Positions 16,205 through 23,896 of a DNA stretch of 64,000 nucleotides are shown here, piece by piece. Position numbers and translations under genes: made by a program. Below the pieces are notes generated by a model, which was given only the letters and a program-made list of their open reading frames with translations, searched no databases and was not told the DNA's origin. The stretch is from Rhinopithecimicrobium faecis (lineage in GTDB: Bacteria; Bacteroidota; Bacteroidia; Sphingobacteriales; Sphingobacteriaceae). The DNA is taken from NCBI GenBank assembly GCA_017942165.1, contig JAGKSB010000007.1, forward strand, positions 1 through 64,000. The letters run 5' to 3'. Position 1 is the first letter of the stretch; every line of letters starts with the position of its first letter.

Positions 16205-16245
16205 TAGATGATTACTTTTTTTTGCGTTAAAAATATCAATAACGC

Positions 16246-16280
16246 AAAAAAAAAGGCAGTCCCAAATTGGGACTGCCTTT
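16246..16280 (-). terminator. Intrinsic terminator after namZ
   Basis: A 12-bp stem AAAGGCAGTCCC/GGGACTGCCTTT closes a short loop and is followed on the minus strand by about nine U. It lies 30 nt after the namZ stop and separates namZ from susC1. Confidence 0.88.
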
Positions 16281-16309
16281 CATTTAACTATAATTATTTT
16301 TTTTCGTTT

Positions 16310-17605
16310 TTAGTAGAAATCAGGATACAATAAGTATTTCTTACGCATAACCTTATAAGCATCTAAATCTGCTTTCCAGGAAGCGCGAATTTCAGCTTCC
16401 GACTTACCAGCCAAAATCTGTAGACGCAACGCATCTGTACCAGCCAGCTTATCAAAGAATGCCGGGCGTGCAAAGAATGTCGCCTTATTAGGAGTCTTAT
16501 TATAGAAATCTAATAAATAGCTTAAGGTAAAAGTATGCGCTGCAGGGTCTAGCTGACGTAGATCGACACCATAGTTTGTCACTCCTTTCCCTTCGACATG
16601 CTTAGAAGCACCATGGCGTTCACCAGGGGTAAAGGTAAATGAACCATAAACAGGATTTGTGTAGCCTACTACTTGAAAAGGCCAATCCGTACCACGGCCT
16701 ACAGAAATATCGGTCCCTTCGAAAAGACAAAGTGATAAATAAAGACGTATCGACAAGTCATTGGGTAAGGATGGTGAAGGAATTACAGGCAGGCTGTAGG
16801 AACGTGTGTGGTCGTAATGCTTTACAGGAACTACTGTTACAGCACACTGTCTCCCATTTTCCAACCACTTTTCACCGTTGATCATATGGGCTAATTCACC
16901 AATTGTCAAGCCGTGAATCATAGCAATTTTATGGAAGGAAACATCCGACTTAAACTTGTCATCATGACGTACAGGGCCATCCACTTGATCTCCGTTTGGA
17001 TTCGGACGATCCAACACGATTAATTGCTTATTATGCTTAGCACATAACTCCATCACGCGATGTAATGAGGTAATATAAGTGTAAAAACGGGCGCCAACAT
17101 CCTGTAAATCAAAGATCATAACATCCACCGAGTTGACAATAGAATCTTGTTTTTGATTCCCCCCATATAAGGTATATAAAGGTAGGCCTGTTTTTGAATC
17201 TACATCATTTCCAAATTTTTCGCCACGCTCTACATCGCCACGAAAGCCATGCTCAGGGGCAAAGCCGAATTTCAAATCTACGCCCTCTTTCAATAGGACG
17301 TCTACAAGGTGAACTTTTTCAGAACCAACAACAGAGGTTTGATTTCCCATTAAACCGACTTTCTTACCCTTTAATAAGGGGAGGTAATAGCTTAACTGAT
17401 CAGCTCCGGGAATCATCACTTCTTGAACTTGATTCAGTGATTTCCCAGCTTGCTTGGAAACAGTTGAAACTTTTTGTGAAGGAGCTACTGACTGCGTTTG
17501 CTGAGACTTCGAGTCCGTAGCTGCAGGAAGATTTTTTTGAGACTTACAGGCTAGCAAAGACATAGCCGATAAAGCAAGTAGTGAAAGACTAAAAAATTTT
17601 TTCAT
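16310..17605 (-). CDS. namZ: NamZ-type exo-beta-N-acetylmuramidase (GH171, DUF1343), lipoprotein
   Basis: This enzyme is predicted to release MurNAc from the non-reducing end of peptide-free glycan. I choose the ATG at 17605 (431 residues) because it opens a clean lipoprotein signal, MKKFFSLSLLALSAMSLLAC (Cys20). The upstream in-frame codons from 17638 would lie inside the terminator hairpin. DUF1343/GH171 signatures are GLMGNQTS (84-91), PEHGFRG (117-123, with the proposed catalytic Glu118), FDLQDVGARFYTY, DRPNPNG and LFEGTDISVGRGT. The ATG follows the terminator U-tract by 8 nt, so expression must come from read-through of susCD2. The Cys suggests a membrane-anchored, periplasmic or surface location. 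Confidence 0.9.
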   Translation of the reverse strand: MKKFFSLSLLALSAMSLLACKSQKNLPAATDSKSQQTQSVAPSQKVSTVSKQAGKSLNQVQEVMIPGADQLSYYLPLLKGKKVGLMGNQTSVVGSEKVHLVDVLLKEGVDLKFGFAPEHGFRGDVERGEKFGNDVDSKTGLPLYTLYGGNQKQDSIVNSVDVMIFDLQDVGARFYTYITSLHRVMELCAKHNKQLIVLDRPNPNGDQVDGPVRHDDKFKSDVSFHKIAMIHGLTIGELAHMINGEKWLENGRQCAVTVVPVKHYDHTRSYSLPVIPSPSLPNDLSIRLYLSLCLFEGTDISVGRGTDWPFQVVGYTNPVYGSFTFTPGERHGASKHVEGKGVTNYGVDLRQLDPAAHTFTLSYLLDFYNKTPNKATFFARPAFFDKLAGTDALRLQILAGKSEAEIRASWKADLDAYKVMRKKYLLYPDFY

Positions 17606-17612
17606 AATGGTA

Positions 17613-17647
17613 GAAAAAACACCAAAGCGCCGAAGCACTTTGGTGTT
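17613..17647 (-). terminator. UUCG-capped terminator between susD2 and namZ
   Basis: Read on the minus strand, a 13-bp stem (one G-U pair) with a UUCG tetraloop at 17618-17647 is followed by six U. It lies between the susD2 stop (17680) and the namZ ATG (17605) and leaves no room for a separate namZ promoter. Confidence 0.85.
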
Positions 17648-17679
17648 ATGGTTATTGAATACTTAAAGATAGGAATAAT

Positions 17680-19410
17680 TTACCAACCTGGATTTTGTGT
17701 TAACGTTTTTCCGTTCTGCTGATATAATGTAATCTGATCAATTGGAATAGGATCTAAATAATATTTATCCAATACACGACGTTGTGTTGCCGCTGCTGGA
17801 GCAGGGACAATATAACCTTTACGACCTGTAGAATTGATATATATCCCTTTTAAATCATTTTTGTAATCATCTAAATTAATGTACGCTCCTAAGTTGATCG
17901 AAGGATTTAACTCCGTATCAGCATAGGTTAATTTCTTCCAACGGCGTAAATCATCTCTACGGAATCCTTCAAAGATTAACTCCGAACGACGCTCACGACG
18001 GATTTCCCAGATTAAGCTGCTGACCGATTTGTCACGCGCAGGGTCATCATACACAACGTCATTAACAGCTGGTTGACCACCTAATACTTGTAACTTTGGT
18101 AAGTTTACACCTTTACGCGCACGTAATACATTGATCGAAAGATCTAAATCTGCTTGCGTTAAGTTACCTAATTCCGCAGCTGCTTCCGCATAGTTCATCA
18201 ACACCTCACCGTAACGTATTACTGGTGCATCTGTGGTATTTTTACTACCCGTTGCATTGACCGTATTCTTAATAGCTTCATTTAAGAATTTATGCGTTAC
18301 ATAGCCTGTTGAAGAATAGTTGGAGAACATATTCATAATACGTAACTCCGCTCCTACTGTAGCCTGAAGACGTGGATCACGATTTGCTAATACATTCGAA
18401 ATATTCGTATCCCCTTGGTATACTTTTGAAAGAGCAATTGGTAAACCATCAGCTCCTAAGAAATTGTCAACCGCATTCTTAGAAATACCTGTTTGAACCT
18501 CTAAGTTATTGTACGACAATAATGAATGTGACAACACCCCATCAGTATACTGTCTATATAAGATAATTTCCGAGTTCCCTTTTAGATCTTCAGAAGTAAA
18601 TAACCCTCTGTAGTCTGCATTTAAAGCGAATTTACCAGTTTTAATAACCTCGTTTGCAGCCCATTTAGCCGCTTCTAAATACGTCTTAGCACGTGTAGCA
18701 TCGATGTTATGGTATTTTAACCAAGTACCTTCAAATAAGAAGATTCGAGACATATGTGCTAATACGACATTACGGTCAATTTCTAATTTATCAGACGTTG
18801 CAGTAGGACGTACATTTTCAGCGGCAAATTTAAAGTCTTCTAAGACTTTATCCATTACAAAAGTACGGGCGTCACGCTCACGGTACATTTCTGGATCATT
18901 TTCAGCTAATACACGGTCGATATAAGGAACATCCCCAAATGCATTGACAAAACTTGCGTACTCTAGAGCACGTAAGAAGCGTCCTACACCAATCCAGTTA
19001 TTCTCTACATCTTTCGACAATTTCGCTAAAGGAATGCTCGCAATAAAATGATTTGCTTTACGAATTCTAGAATAATATGAAGTCACCCCTGTAGGTGTTT
19101 GTGTCGCCGGTAACGTTGGGCTCCATCCACCACCTGAAGTAGGTACATTTAAGGTGAATTGCGTCGGAGTCGTTGGAGCGAAGTCATCATTCAATGACTC
19201 GCCCGAAAAATATTTAGCCCAAGTAAAACCAGAACCATACCCTTTGAAATAAGAATTATAAAATCCAAAAGAATAAGTACGGATATTGGATTCGCTATTC
19301 CAGAATGCTGGATCTGTTAACTCGCCAATTGGCTCTTTATCCAATAATTCTTTGGTACAAGAGCTAAAAGATACGGCAACAGCTAAAGCGACATATTTTA
19401 ATAATTTCAT
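17680..19410 (-). CDS. SusD/RagB-family lipoprotein (SusD2)
   Basis: This 576-residue surface lipoprotein has a signal ending in VSFSSC (Cys19), the start CTKELLDKEPIGELTDPAFWNSESNIRTY, TPR-like helices and the C-terminal SusD block with WEIRRERRSELIFEGFRRDDLRRWKK. It is paired with SusC2 (10-nt gap). Its similarity to SusD1 along the whole length points to duplication of a SusCD pair. Its operon neighbour, behind a terminator, is NamZ, which suggests that glycan with MurNAc ends is the relevant cargo. That is inferred. Confidence 0.93.
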   Translation of the reverse strand: MKLLKYVALAVAVSFSSCTKELLDKEPIGELTDPAFWNSESNIRTYSFGFYNSYFKGYGSGFTWAKYFSGESLNDDFAPTTPTQFTLNVPTSGGGWSPTLPATQTPTGVTSYYSRIRKANHFIASIPLAKLSKDVENNWIGVGRFLRALEYASFVNAFGDVPYIDRVLAENDPEMYRERDARTFVMDKVLEDFKFAAENVRPTATSDKLEIDRNVVLAHMSRIFLFEGTWLKYHNIDATRAKTYLEAAKWAANEVIKTGKFALNADYRGLFTSEDLKGNSEIILYRQYTDGVLSHSLLSYNNLEVQTGISKNAVDNFLGADGLPIALSKVYQGDTNISNVLANRDPRLQATVGAELRIMNMFSNYSSTGYVTHKFLNEAIKNTVNATGSKNTTDAPVIRYGEVLMNYAEAAAELGNLTQADLDLSINVLRARKGVNLPKLQVLGGQPAVNDVVYDDPARDKSVSSLIWEIRRERRSELIFEGFRRDDLRRWKKLTYADTELNPSINLGAYINLDDYKNDLKGIYINSTGRKGYIVPAPAAATQRRVLDKYYLDPIPIDQITLYQQNGKTLTQNPGW

Positions 19411-19420
19411 CTTTTTAATA

Positions 19421-22400
19421 TTAGAAAGTTAACTGAAGACCTAATGAAAATGTACGACGGTAAGGGTATGCACGACCAAATGAATTCTTGTCGTTAGCAC
19501 CACTAGCCGTATAATCTGTTTCTGGATCTATAGGAACAATTAAGTTATCAATCTCAAATAAGTTTTCACCTGAGAAGAACACACGTAATTTAGCAAGCTT
19601 TGAACGCTCTAGGAATTTCTCCCCAAAAGCATAACCAAACGTTAAATTTTTCAAACGGATATAGGACATATCTAATAAATAACGTGATTGTGGCATCGCA
19701 TTTAATGTTGCGTTCGATTGATTTTGATTCGTTGGACGGTAGTAGAAAGCTTCTGTATTTGACGCTGTCCAGTAGTCCATTTGGTGCTCGTACCATGCTT
19801 CTGCAGGTCTCCATCCTGGAATAGCTAAATCACCACCAGCCCAGATATCACGCTGACCTACACCTTGAATAAAGATGCCTAAATCAAACCCTTTATAAGC
19901 GAAATCTGCACGGAAACCATATTGGTAACGTGGCGTAGAGTTTCCTACGACCTTACGGTCACCTGGGTTCTGTACGGTACCATCGCCTACACCAATTACA
20001 CCATCCCCATTTAAGTCCTTGTATTTCACATCACCAGGGCCAAAAGTAAAGGCATTGGTTTCATAGTATGCTTGCGAAGGAATTCCATCGTTAAGGATAT
20101 ATTTTCCAGCAGCATTCTGCGTAAAGTCAGAAGCTTGGAATAAACGATCCGTTTCATAACCCCAGATCTCACCGATTTTCTTGCCTTTATAGTTTGAAGA
20201 TGTACCATCAGTATATACTAAAGAAGCACCATCAAATTGTGTAATAGACTCTGTGTAATCTGACAATTGACCCGATAGACGCATGCTTAAGCCAGATTGG
20301 AATTGATGATTAAATGCTAATTCTAACTCCCAACCATTTGTTTGCATTTCACCAAAGTTGCGTAATGGTGACGTTGCACCATAGCTTCCTGGAAGAATTC
20401 TACCACCTGTGATTAAATCAGATACTGTACGACGGTAGCGGTTGTAAGTAACATTAAATTTATTGTCGAAGAAACTAGCATCTACCCCGATCTCCTTCGT
20501 AGTGACAGTCTCCCAAGTAAGATCTTTGGAAACAACACTTGGCGTGGTAAAGGTATTCGAGTTTACACCATCAATTAACCAGTTTGAAGCACTGGAGTTC
20601 ATCAAGGCTAAGAAAGAGTTTGCCGACACCGTTTGGTTACCCACAGAACCCGCAGATGCTCTAACTTTTAAGAACGATAGGTAAGGTTTTGCCCAGTCCA
20701 TATAATCCTCTTTGGAGATGACATATCCAACCGATGCTGCCGGGAAGAAGCCCCATTTATTAGCATCATTAAATTTCGAAGATCCATCATAACGCGCTAA
20801 TACTTCTACAAGATATTTATCTTGATAATCGTAATTCACACGACCGAAGAATCCTACTGTAGACCATTGTGAAGCTCTAGATGCCACTGTTTGCGCACCT
20901 GTTGCTAAGCCTAATTGTGGAAGATTTTGGTCTAATAAACCCAAACGTTTTGCAGAGATATAATCATTTTTGAAGATTTCCACGTTCATACCTGCCATTC
21001 CTTTGAAGTTATGTGAGCCTACCGATTTTTGGTAAGTAGCAAACATATTTCCAACGTGGCGATCCGTGAAGTCACGTGCATTTTGCACATAATTATAAGC
21101 GGCACCTGTATAGGTTAAGTAATCAAATTTAGTCTTACCCCAGAAGTCCCATCCTGCTGCAGAACCTCCATTTTCATTATTTTTAATATTCGATGTCGTG
21201 TACGTATAATCCGCATCTAAGGTTAATCCAGGAAGGATCTTCGCTTGACCACCTAAGGTGAAACGCGCCATAGAGTTACGAATTAAATTCATATTCGCCT
21301 GCTCTACATCGTTGATAGCACCACGCATCCCTTTACCATCAATGGTACCATAAGGGTAGTTGGCTTGCCATCTATATAAGTAGAAAAAAGGCTCATATAC
21401 AGATCCATTATATGAAAATGGTTTGGTTACATCCGAAGATGAATATAATACCTTCGCATAACCTGTTAACCACTTCGATAATTCCGCATTCACACCCACA
21501 CTTAAGTTGTAGCGCTTATAGCCATCAGGGTTTACTTTTAAGACACCTGATTGGTTCATATAACCCAAACCGATGTTGTAGTTGATCTTTTCTGAACCAC
21601 CATTAATTCCCAAAGTATGATTTTGCTGTGGCGTTAATTTTTTCATAAACATTTCCTCAGCATCGAATGTGCGGTGGAAATATAAGTAACCATCTTTGAC
21701 CTCATAGTCACGACCAGCAACCATTTCATTACTCAAATCTTGGCCACCATATAATTTTTGCCACTCAGCCATTTTTTCAATCGCATACTGATCGTAACGA
21801 ATACCTAAGTTTTCATACCCCATTTGTGTCGGGTTTGTACGTTGGATCGCTAATAAACCTGCTAAAGCGCCTTCTGCACCACCAGCAACCTGTGGTGTTG
21901 TAGTCGGTGTTTGTAAGGCATAGTTTCCTTGGTAATTAATCGTTGTCTTCGTGTTTCTTTTTCCTGTTTTTGTCTTTACTAATACAACTCCCCATGCGGC
22001 ACGTGCACCATAGATTGCTGCAGAAGCATCTTTAATAACAGACATCGACTCAATATCTGAAGGATTAATCATGGATAGACTAGGTACTTCAACACCATCG
22101 ACTAAGATTAATGGCGCTGCACCACCTGCCGTAGCAATGGAACCAGATACCCCTCTTAAACGAATGGTAGGATCCCCACCTAAATCTCCAGAAGCTGTTG
22201 AAATCGTCAAACCAGAAACAGCTCCTTGTAAAGCACGACCAGCGTCTGTTACAGGTCTATTTTCCAAGGTCTTAGATACATCAACCGTTGTTACTGCGCC
22301 AGTTATATTAGCTCTTTTCTGAGAACCATAACCTACGACAACAACCTCATCTAAGTTCGTACCTGAAACGAGCATCTGTACATTAACAGTCGTTAAAGAA

Positions 22401-22660
22401 GCTGTTACAGGAATTTCTTTAGTCTCGGCACCCATATAGGTGAATACTAAAGTCTGTCCATTTGCTACGGAGATTTTAAACGTTCCAGTAGCGTCCGAAC
22501 TAGCGCCAGAATTCGTTTCTTTTACGACAATAGAAGCTCCGGCTAAAGGTGATTGACTCATTAAATCAGTCACCTTACCCTCAAGCATTCTCTGCTGCGC
22601 CATTACAACTGTTGATATGGAACATATCGACAGACATAACAAGAGTAAAAATTTTCTCAT
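19421..22660 (-). CDS. SusC/RagA TonB-linked outer-membrane transporter (SusC2)
   Basis: The protein has 1079 residues with a signal peptide ending near VVMAQ. The carboxypeptidase-like domain is at about 25-105 (LEGKVTDLMSQSPLAGASIVVKE). The SusC motif is LDEVVVVGYGSQKRANITGAV, the plug reads NPSDIESMSVIKDASAAIYGARAAWG, and the barrel ends in LGLQLTF. It is predicted to import oligomers with SusD2. It is a paralogue of SusC1 (same order of motifs and many shared barrel segments). Its upstream region is long (523 nt) and holds a strong dyad, but no clear -33/-7 promoter was found. Confidence 0.95.
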   Translation of the reverse strand: MRKFLLLLCLSICSISTVVMAQQRMLEGKVTDLMSQSPLAGASIVVKETNSGASSDATGTFKISVANGQTLVFTYMGAETKEIPVTASLTTVNVQMLVSGTNLDEVVVVGYGSQKRANITGAVTTVDVSKTLENRPVTDAGRALQGAVSGLTISTASGDLGGDPTIRLRGVSGSIATAGGAAPLILVDGVEVPSLSMINPSDIESMSVIKDASAAIYGARAAWGVVLVKTKTGKRNTKTTINYQGNYALQTPTTTPQVAGGAEGALAGLLAIQRTNPTQMGYENLGIRYDQYAIEKMAEWQKLYGGQDLSNEMVAGRDYEVKDGYLYFHRTFDAEEMFMKKLTPQQNHTLGINGGSEKINYNIGLGYMNQSGVLKVNPDGYKRYNLSVGVNAELSKWLTGYAKVLYSSSDVTKPFSYNGSVYEPFFYLYRWQANYPYGTIDGKGMRGAINDVEQANMNLIRNSMARFTLGGQAKILPGLTLDADYTYTTSNIKNNENGGSAAGWDFWGKTKFDYLTYTGAAYNYVQNARDFTDRHVGNMFATYQKSVGSHNFKGMAGMNVEIFKNDYISAKRLGLLDQNLPQLGLATGAQTVASRASQWSTVGFFGRVNYDYQDKYLVEVLARYDGSSKFNDANKWGFFPAASVGYVISKEDYMDWAKPYLSFLKVRASAGSVGNQTVSANSFLALMNSSASNWLIDGVNSNTFTTPSVVSKDLTWETVTTKEIGVDASFFDNKFNVTYNRYRRTVSDLITGGRILPGSYGATSPLRNFGEMQTNGWELELAFNHQFQSGLSMRLSGQLSDYTESITQFDGASLVYTDGTSSNYKGKKIGEIWGYETDRLFQASDFTQNAAGKYILNDGIPSQAYYETNAFTFGPGDVKYKDLNGDGVIGVGDGTVQNPGDRKVVGNSTPRYQYGFRADFAYKGFDLGIFIQGVGQRDIWAGGDLAIPGWRPAEAWYEHQMDYWTASNTEAFYYRPTNQNQSNATLNAMPQSRYLLDMSYIRLKNLTFGYAFGEKFLERSKLAKLRVFFSGENLFEIDNLIVPIDPETDYTASGANDKNSFGRAYPYRRTFSLGLQLTF

Positions 22661-22920
22661 GTTTAAAATGTTGTTAAATTTTAAAGTTAGTGTGCGTTTT
22701 TCTACTAGGTGTAGTATAAATACGGTATAAAAATAATGAGATGTTTCTATAATAAAAGTGATTTCGCACTCATTAAGACAAAATAAAGTAAGTGTGAACT
22801 CATTTTAATCCGTGTTTTAAAAAAAGTAATGCATAAATACGCACTTCAAAATTCAAGCTACATTTTAGCAAAGTTGTAGCTATCAAGCTATTCTAAGCAA
22901 AACAAGAAATTGAATACAAG

Positions 22921-22951
22921 ACTCAATAGTGTACAAAAAACACTATTGAGT
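22921..22951. repeat. Perfect 12-bp inverted repeat upstream of susC2
   Basis: ACTCAATAGTGT (22921-22932) and ACACTATTGAGT (22940-22951) are separated by 7 nt. There is no U-tract on either side, so it is not a typical terminator. An operator, or an RNA stem in the susC2 leader, are the options. Confidence 0.6.
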
Positions 22952-22981
22952 AACATATCTGTTACAACTTAAATGTGCCAC

Positions 22982-23016
22982 AAAAAAAAGGCTAACAATT
23001 TGAAAATGTTAACCTT
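22982..23016 (-). terminator. Intrinsic terminator after the amidase gene
   Basis: Read on the minus strand, AAGGTTAACA pairs with TGTTAGCCTT (one G-U pair) and is followed by eight U. It is about 170 nt after the amidase stop. Confidence 0.75.
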
Positions 23017-23115
23017 GAAAGGAAGATATGAACATGTATGTCCGAAATGAATATATTAGTTAAAATCAAATCTTTTTACACAATAACACCTACTTCTAGG
23101 TAAATAGCGCATAAT

Positions 23116-23176
23116 CACCCTTATAATAAGTGTACATGAGCATCCTTATAATAAGTGTACTTGAACACCCTTATTT
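23116..23176. repeat. 25-bp tandem repeat, about 2.5 units
   Basis: Units at 23116-23140 and 23141-23165 differ at a few positions and are followed by a partial third unit. Each contains the 11-nt palindrome CTTATAATAAG followed by TGTAC. The array starts 8 nt past the amidase stop. No function is known to me. Confidence 0.7.
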
Positions 23177-23184
23177 TAGCAGCG

Positions 23185-23847
23185 CTATAATACCGGAATC
23201 TCTTTTAACTGCAATTCCGACAAATTACCTCGTAACTGCATCATAAAATTCTTCCCTGGGTCCGATTTCTGCGTAATATAAGTTGGATCCGTTTCCTTCC
23301 AGAGCGGCGTATTCTTAAAAGCTTGGTACTCGTGGTGACCAATAACATATTGAATGGGATATTTCGCGGCAAGATGGTGAATAAGCTTCGTATTAGCAGC
23401 TAACTGTGCAGGGGTTAAAGGGTATTTATCGGAACCAATATTTTCAATCCCGATGGCACAATAATTTAAGCCAATGGTATGTCGCGCAAAAACAGAATCA
23501 GGTAATACCTGTACAATATGACCATCACGGTCGACGAGAAACTGTGCGGAGACATTCAAAGGACTCACTTTTTGTAATTCAGGTCTTGCAGGGAGCTTCA
23601 CAGGGTCAAACACTTGGAAGGTACGGTCTAAACTCATAACCGCCGTCCAGTGTACCACAACCATCGTCGGTTTGATAATTGCTGAATTTTGCGCTATGCC
23701 GTGGCGGTTTTTTAAATATTCAATGGATAGTTGCTCACGCTCCTCATTCCATGTAATAGGACGTTGCTCAATTTGTAAAGTATCAGCTTGCTGTGCCATT
23801 AAGGAGTAAAAACTACACAGACTTCCAAGTAAAAACAGGTATTTCAT
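23185..23847 (-). CDS. N-acetylmuramoyl-L-alanine amidase (Amidase_2, zinc)
   Basis: This 220-residue exported protein (signal MKYLFLLGSLCSFYSLMAQ) is predicted to cut the bond between MurNAc and the L-Ala of the stem peptide. AmpD/AmiD-type zinc ligands are visible as His66 (VVVHWT), His171 (GHHEY) and Asp196 (SDPGKNF), and the conserved Glu135 lies in GIENIG. It therefore produces peptide-free glycan, the substrate required by NamZ. The ATG lies 13 nt after the terminator that follows susD3, so it appears to be expressed only by read-through from susCD3. Confidence 0.9.
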   Translation of the reverse strand: MKYLFLLGSLCSFYSLMAQQADTLQIEQRPITWNEEREQLSIEYLKNRHGIAQNSAIIKPTMVVVHWTAVMSLDRTFQVFDPVKLPARPELQKVSPLNVSAQFLVDRDGHIVQVLPDSVFARHTIGLNYCAIGIENIGSDKYPLTPAQLAANTKLIHHLAAKYPIQYVIGHHEYQAFKNTPLWKETDPTYITQKSDPGKNFMMQLRGNLSELQLKEIPVL

Positions 23848-23860
23848 ATGCTAATTTAAT

Positions 23861-23889
23861 AAAAAAGGCTTGCTGGAAGCAAGCCTTTT
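23861..23889 (-). terminator. Intrinsic terminator between susD3 and the amidase
   Basis: An 11-bp perfect stem AAAAGGCTTGC/GCAAGCCTTTT with a 5-nt loop is followed on the minus strand by six U. It is 7 nt past the susD3 stop and 13 nt before the amidase ATG. Confidence 0.85.
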
Positions 23890-23896
23890 AAACTTT

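Larger units (their letters stand above)
15854..16245. other. Long susC1 leader region without genes
   Basis: No coding region was found in these 392 bases. They contain a 17-nt dyad-like element (15901-15917) shared with the susC3 upstream region, a promoter match at 16174-16204, and otherwise A+T-rich sequence. The predicted leader of about 316 nt could carry regulatory structure, but no known riboswitch class was recognised. Confidence 0.5.
22661..23184. other. Gene-free region between the amidase and susC2
   Basis: These 524 bases hold no coding region I can support. From right to left they contain 25-bp tandem repeats just after the amidase stop (23116-23176), the amidase terminator (22982-23016) and a perfect 12-bp inverted repeat (22921-22951). 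About 260 A+T-rich bases before susC2 should include its promoter, although I could not place it with confidence. Confidence 0.6.

Noticed and set aside
17606..17638. Upstream start of namZ adding 11 residues
   Set aside because: It would begin inside the terminator hairpin and bury the lipoprotein signal. The ATG at 17605 gives a proper signal with Cys20.
23116..23176. CRISPR-like repeat array
   Set aside because: The units are directly adjacent with no spacers, there are fewer than three full copies, and no cas genes are present.
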